From assembly GCA_016946835.1 (NCBI GenBank), contig JACVTC010000172.1, positions 7,501 through 32,500 on the forward strand: a stretch of 25,000 bases of DNA, given 5' to 3'. Both the position numbers and the translations under genes were made by a program. This DNA comes from Neocallimastix lanati (nom. inval.) (Eukaryota > Neocallimastigomycota > Neocallimastigomycetes > Neocallimastigales > Neocallimastigaceae). Shown here one piece after another: positions 20,090 to 25,000 of this stretch (its first letter is position 1; each line of letters opens with the position of its first letter). The notes under the pieces were generated by a model that made no database searches, had not been told where the DNA came from, and saw only the letters and a list, made by a program, of their open reading frames with translations.

Positions 20090-20460
20090 AAATTTCATCA
20101 TCAGCACATATATTTACAATAATTTTATTATTTTTAATCATTTGTAGGAGATTTTTGTTATTAATTTTTTCCATGGCAATTTTTTATTCATTATCAAAAA
20201 TTAAATAAATTGAAATTAAATTTTTTATAATATTTAATACGTAATGCTCATAAGATAATGTAAATTTTTTATTTTTAAAATTTCCTTAATAAGTGCCGAC
20301 ACATTCAATGGTGTCTAAATTACCATTTGGATATATAATATTTTTATTTTTAATATTATTTATATTTTTTAAATTTTCATAACAGATGGTAAGGTTGATG
20401 ACTGTACCACTTTCGATAATCCAATGAATTGAAAATTTATTATTAATTCTTTTTTTTCGT
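20090..20460 (-). pseudogene. Ty1/copia protease fragment
   Basis: Minus-strand reading gives FSIHWIIESGTVINLT, matching the copia protease W-ILDSGAT-H block but with E replacing the catalytic Asp. It continues NIIYPNGNLDTIECVGTY, a stop, and GNFKNKKFTLSYEHYVLNIIKNLISI, which matches the LxxVLYVPxxxxNLLS segment. Inactive. Confidence 0.7.
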
Positions 20461-20693
20461 TATGATTACAATTATTGATGACAGAAATGGTTCCTTAAAT
20501 ATATATATATATTTCATTATCATTTATATCATTTGTATCTATAGTTTTTACATTATCTTCTTCATGATTGCTATTTTTTTATAATAGAGTGATACTTGTT
20601 TATATAATGATTTCATGAATTTGAATATTTTTTATTTTTATATTGATTTTGCTTATTATTATTTAAATATTCTTTATTCAGAAGGTTAAATTT

Positions 20694-20735
20694 ACAATGG
20701 TCTGTTGAATGACTTTTTGTCTTGCAGATATAACA
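20694..20735 (-). pseudogene. Copia gag zinc knuckle
   Basis: Fourteen minus-strand codons spell CYICKTKSHSTDHC, a perfect CX2CX4HX4C RNA-binding knuckle, in the gag part of the relic. The codons around it are broken by stops. Confidence 0.75.
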
Positions 20736-21242
20736 ATAATAGTTTTTATTTTCTCAAATGTTAATTTATTAAAAGTCCTAACACATTTTTGTTTTTTTGT
20801 TCATATTATTGACAATTGCTTTATTAATAATGTTATTTGAAAACATTAATATATTAGCCTTTTCGAAAAAATAGTGTCTTTTATATAATACATTTACTAA
20901 TTCATTAAAAGGGTTGAAATTATAAATAGGTGGGGAGTTGATACCAATTTTATATAATAAGTGGATGAAATATTATAATTATATTTCTTCATCTAATGGA
21001 ATTTTATTAAATTTTTCACATTCATATTGATATTAATAAAATAAATTATTTAATTTATTTATAAACTATAAATAATTATTTTCATTAATTCTTAAATTAC
21101 TTCATTTTTAGTTAGAGTGAATTGAGTAAAGCTTTTCATGATTGAGAGAAACCATTCTTTAGTCTTTCTATCATTTAGAAAGATGTTTTATATCCTATTT
21201 AAATTATTTTTGGAAAATTTATCAAGACTGTTTATAATTTAT

Positions 21243-21650
21243 AGCAAGACTATTATAGAAAATACTAGAGTTTCTTCGGTTAAATTTCTATAACCAAATG
21301 AAACTTAAAAATTCTATTTTAATAATTATTTTCATCATTTTTTCTATAAGATTCATATATAGAAAGAAATCTCGATTTCTTGAACTTTCATCAATCCAAA
21401 CTTTTTCAGAAACGGTTTTTCCAAAAAAAATATTAAATATGTATGAATTTCGCAACTTAAAATAATTTTTCTTTGTGCCTTTATAAATTAATTAGCTAAT
21501 AAGTAATTCTAAACATTATGACAACTAATTAATTAATATTAAATAATATTTTATATTTAATAAATTAATAAAACAAATTTTCTATAAAACCAAATTACTT
21601 ATTATAAGTGTTACAAACCTGTTGTATATCCAACTTGTCACATTATACAA
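21243..21650 (+). repeat. Decayed LTR-like repeat, copy 2
   Basis: Same family and orientation as 205-640. It ends in TGTTGTATA...TATACAACA (about 21618-21650), a 9-bp inverted repeat with the TGTTG...CAACA style of copia LTR ends. It separates a minus-strand copia relic from a plus-strand one, so either could own it. A TGGTATCA at 21666-21673, like the copia initiator-Met half primer site, favours the plus-strand element, though it is 15 bp away rather than adjacent. Confidence 0.5.
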
Positions 21651-21689
21651 CAGAATACCACATAGTGGTATCAATAATTAAATACCAAA

Positions 21690-22790
21690 AGTATTTTACA
21701 ATAAAAAAGTTAATTTTAAATATATTAAAGTATTAGGTTGCATAACATATTATAAAGATTATTCGAAAGACAAAGAAACATTCGATTCAATGATTATAAA
21801 GGAATATTTCTTGGATTTTAAAGTTATCTTATTATGTATTATAAAAATTTTGAAAAGTATCCTGTTAGAGAAATTCAGTGTATTGAAAACGAACCAACTA
21901 ATATATCACCTTCTGAAAATATAAATAATGAATTATCAAGCAGTGATTTCCTTAACTTTAATTTTATTAATAATAAACAACCAACAAGAAATAATAATTT
22001 AATATGTACAGTATATAACAATGATTAAGATTTTAATTATCAATTAAACGATGTTAATAATCTATTTCAAAAAATTAAATTTAAATATTAATTTTAACGA
22101 AGATATGAATGAAGTTTTACCAGAATTTTTTAATAAAAATAAATATTCCTCCAACTTACAATGATATCATAACAAATAAAAATAGAGAATATTAAAAGAA
22201 TGTGAATAAGGATGAACTAAATAATTTATATGATAATAAAATAATGACTTATATTAGAAGTATTTCAAAAGGACAAAATGAAATTTGTAACAAGTGGGTA
22301 TATACTAGTAAAGCGACGAGTAATAATATAATAAAATTCGAGGCATGATTGGTAGCTAGAGGATTTAGTCAAAAAGAAAAAGAGGGTTTTGATTTGACAT
22401 ATTTCTCTTCTTAACCTGGATTGTCTAAAATTTATATATATATATATAGATACAAAGTTTTAAAAGAACGTTCAATAATTAGTTATTAAAGCCGCTTATC
22501 TTAATGGTAATTTAGACAAAAATATTTATGTTTCAATACTACCAGAGAGGATATTAATTATAATAAAGGTATTTTGGCTATTAAATAAAGCATTATATAG
22601 CTTTAAACAATCTGGTCATCAATGGGATATAAAAATTACAAATTTTTATATTAATAGGATTCATGTAACTTCATTCAGAAACATGGATATTTAAAAAAGT
22701 AAACAATGGAGATTTGATGGCCATCATAGGAATGTAGAAGATATGATTATTATTAGTTATGAGAATGAAATTTTTCTATAATAAATAAAA
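21690..22790 (+). mobile_element. Ty1/copia retrotransposon relic: integrase end and reverse transcriptase
   Basis: Plus-strand pieces in shifting frames are a YYKDYSKDK-like block and DYKGIFLGF (integrase end, FxGYS block). An open 64-codon stretch (21834-22028) begins YYKNFEKYPVREIQC. RT follows with NKWVYTSK, LVARGFSQKE, FDLTYFSS (for YSPT), a degraded LNGNLDKNIYV, LNKALY and SGHQWD-like parts, and a GM...DMIII-type YVDD remnant near 22725-22760. Gag, protease and most of integrase are missing between the LTR-like block and here. Many stops. Confidence 0.75.
21834..22028 (+). pseudogene. Copia polyprotein fragment after integrase
   Basis: A 64-codon open stretch in the plus-strand relic: YYKNFEKYPVREIQCIENEP followed by an Asn/Ser-rich linker. 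It corresponds to the end of integrase and the IN-RT spacer. It is not a gene of its own; the frame is closed on both sides by decay. Confidence 0.6.
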
Positions 22791-22799
22791 TTTAATAAT

Positions 22800-24145
22800 A
22801 AAATTTAAAATTTCCTAATATGAACCAATAAAATACATATTAATATAATATCCCAATTATTTCTTTTAAATATTTGAGATATTATATTTTAAATTATTTT
22901 GTATAGGATCTTTAATATATCGTCCCCTCCATTATTGTTGTGAGTTTGATAGTTTAAATAGAATAAATATACTTTAAATAATATGCCCTGTGGTAAAGTA
23001 AAAACCATTTTTCAAATATATATATCTATTTAAATCTTTTCAATATATATTATTAAATTTTATTTTTAAAATCATCGAGCGGAAATACTTTTTCATTTAT
23101 TAGATTCTTATATATATAAATATAATACATTATTAATTGCTTAGAATTTTATTTGTTAAAATTTCAAAATATAACTTCAATTAAGAGTTTTTATAATTCA
23201 TTATTTTATATGCTTAAGTATCCTTTTATCTATTAAATTAATATTATTATATTTATAGTATTTTATTTTATTTAATATAATTTTCTTCCATCAAATATTT
23301 TAGATTATTTATTAAAAAAAAAAAAAGCATTATATAATTAAAGATAAAAATAAAATGTATGTAAAAAATTAGGTAAAATAAAATATAATAAAAAAAAACT
23401 ATTTTTTTTTTAATTAATCATAGAAAATTTAATGTAATAAAAAAAAAAAAGAATAAAAATTAAGTTCAAAAGTTAAAAAAATTTCGGTGTATACTATATT
23501 TTATAATAAAAAATTACTAACACTTTATTATTCTAAATTAAAAGCTTTTATACTATTGCATTGTGGCTTGCACATAATATATATTAAAATGTGTCCCAAC
23601 ATCTTCGAAGCTTATTTATCATATATTTCACATATTACAATAATAACATAATAATATTTATTAATAATATAAATTATTATTAGAGGTATATAAATCTTTT
23701 TTTCATATGTATATTTATTTACAATTTTATTAGTATTATTATAATTTTAATATTTATTTAATTCAAAGTTGGCATTTAAATTTATAAATTTATTTTAAAA
23801 TATTTTTAATGTTTATGTCATTCATTAAACAAGACTGTAAAATAGTTTAACTTTGGATATATACATATATATTGTTTTAACATAACAAAAAATTATATAT
23901 ATATATATATATAATTATATTAAATTTTTATTTAAAAAACTTTTTTATTATTTATTATTGCTATTATTTTTTTTTTATTATTATTATTATTAAAACTAAT
24001 AATTCTAAATTATTAATATATTAAATTATTATTTTTATTTAATTTTAAGATAGACATTAACACTTATGATTTATTATTGATTTTGAATATTATTTTTAAT
24101 TAAATTTTTATTATTCTTTAGTTACTTTTTCGTTGTTTAAGTTTC
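22800..24145. other. AT-rich non-coding stretch
   Basis: A/T homopolymers and (AT)n (23895-23915), with no recognisable protein remnant. A slightly less AT-rich piece lies at 22918-22990. The right end would be the 3' flank of the Glu/Asn-rich coding tract. Confidence 0.5.
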
Positions 24146-24726
24146 TTAAACTTCATTAACACTTTCATTTTCATCATCATTATCAGTTTCTAATTCAATT
24201 TCATCTTCTGTTTCTATTTCTATCTCATCTTCTATTTCATTTTTATCTACATCTTTGATTTCATTTACTACTTCATCATCCCCAACTTCATTTTCAGTAA
24301 CATTTTTATCTGTATTTTCAATTCCAATTTCATTTCCAGCTTCATTTTCTACTTCCTTTTCTATTTCCTTTTCAGTTATATTTTCAACTTCATTTTCATC
24401 TTTATTTTCAACTGCATTTTCAGCTTCAATTTCAGCTTCATTTCCTATTCCATTTTCAGCTTTATCCTCAATTTCATTTTCAGACTCATTTCCAGCTATA
24501 TTTTCAACTACATTTTCAGTTCCATTTTCAATTTCATTTTCAGTTTCATTATTATCTAAGTTTTCAGTTTCACCTTCAATTTCATTATTAACTAAATTCT
24601 CGGCATCATTTTCAGTTTCACTTTTACCCTCATTTTTTTCTTTATTTAAACTGTTTTGTACTTCATTGGTTGCATTATAAATAATATTATGAGCAGCTAA
24701 TAAGAATTTCTTTTGGGTATTTAATT
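24146..24726 (-). CDS. Glu/Asn-rich acidic low-complexity coding tract, probable 3' exon (partial)
   Basis: The minus-strand frame is open from 24799 to the TAA at 24146-24148, without any in-frame ATG. A T43 tract (complement of 24751-24793) followed by an AG at 24728-24727 looks like a 3' splice site, so exon start 24726 (phase 1) is my choice. The product begins with a short ordered-looking segment (QKKFLLAAHNIIYNATNEV). It then becomes about 170 residues of imperfect ENE, TEN and VEN repeats with Glu and Asn dominant and no aromatic residues, so it is acidic and disordered. The opposite strand is a Ser/Phe reading of the same repeat. I cannot assign a function; the rest of the gene lies outside the window. 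Confidence 0.5.
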
Positions 24727-24749
24727 CTTTATGATGATTACAACAACAA

Positions 24750-24750
<1 letters not shown>

Positions 24751-24793
<43 letters not shown>
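24751..24793 (+). repeat. Poly(A) tract of 43
   Basis: An uninterrupted run of A. On the minus strand it is a T-rich tract just before the possible acceptor of the Glu/Asn-rich exon. Confidence 0.95.
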
Positions 24794-24795
<2 letters not shown>

Positions 24796-24872
24796 AAAAT
24801 TAATATATATATTATATTACATATATATTATATATTTATAAACATTTAAATATATATTATAATTTTTATAAT

Positions 24873-24894
24873 TATATATATATATATATATATA

Positions 24895-24988
<94 letters not shown>
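24873..24988. repeat. (AT)n followed by (ATT)n microsatellite
   Basis: About 22 bp of alternating AT passes into about 30 ATT units, ending just before the window edge. Confidence 0.95.
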
Positions 24989-24989
<1 letters not shown>

Positions 24990-25000
24990 TGATACTAACT

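Larger units (their letters stand above)
19117..21240 (-). mobile_element. Ty1/copia retrotransposon relic with a large internal deletion
   Basis: Read on the minus strand: middle of gag (21240-20880), zinc knuckle (20735-20694), protease (about 20460-20100), pre-integrase and integrase core (about 20070-19660), then directly the end of RT and RNase H (about 19650-19117). The end of integrase, its linker and nearly all of RT are missing, so a deletion joined the two near 19655. Stops and frameshifts are scattered throughout. Confidence 0.75.

Noticed and set aside
24255-24680. 141-codon Ser/Phe-rich plus-strand frame
   Set aside because: It is the antisense reading of the Glu/Asn repeat, starts at a TTG rather than ATG, and the minus strand is open further on both sides.

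Overview
The window is extremely A+T-rich. It carries long A/T homopolymers, (ATT)n microsatellites, short phase-0 spliceosomal introns with GTAAGT donors, a secreted multi-cysteine protein with a GPI-type tail, and many LTR-retrotransposon remains. I infer a low-GC eukaryote, most likely an anaerobic gut fungus (Neocallimastigomycota). That is a judgement from base composition and protein style; a dictyostelid or another AT-rich early-diverging fungus is not excluded.

Layout. 1-640: a Pol III-like (tRNA-derived) repeat and a decayed LTR-like block. 680-2650: a minus-strand Ty1/copia relic (integrase end, then reverse transcriptase). 2651-4255: AT-rich non-coding DNA with one G+C-rich island. 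4256-4534: a second island ending in a minus-strand tRNA-like sequence. 4565-11574: an essentially complete Ty3/gypsy chromovirus of 7,010 bp, with 1,055-bp LTRs that look identical, a CATAT target-site duplication, a polypurine tract and one fused gag-pol reading frame. It has two lesions, a stop inside reverse transcriptase and a frameshift before the chromodomain. 11580-13460: AT-rich non-coding DNA. 13461-14072: a dense run of inverted repeats with a TATA box. 14080-14590: a minus-strand copia gag relic. 15234-17676: the one clearly intact host-type gene (minus strand), three exons that each encode one copy of a ten-cysteine domain. 18837-19060: a long (ATT)n tract. 19117-21240: a deleted minus-strand copia relic. 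21243-21650: a second copy of the LTR-like block. 21690-22790: a plus-strand copia relic. 24146-24726: a minus-strand Glu/Asn-rich coding tract, probably the 3' exon of a gene entering from the right.

How parts work together. The chromovirus appears to carry a complete Tf1-style self-priming arrangement: a TATA box at 5174, a predicted mRNA 5' end at 5209, and 11 nt there that are the exact reverse complement of the 11 nt directly after the 5' LTR. No tRNA primer site is seen at that place. The element lies about 30 bp upstream of the tRNA-like sequence, which recalls Pol III-directed insertion. The three-exon gene looks like a wall or surface protein built by duplication of symmetric (0-0) exons. 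Most of the remaining DNA is retrotransposon debris and simple sequence.
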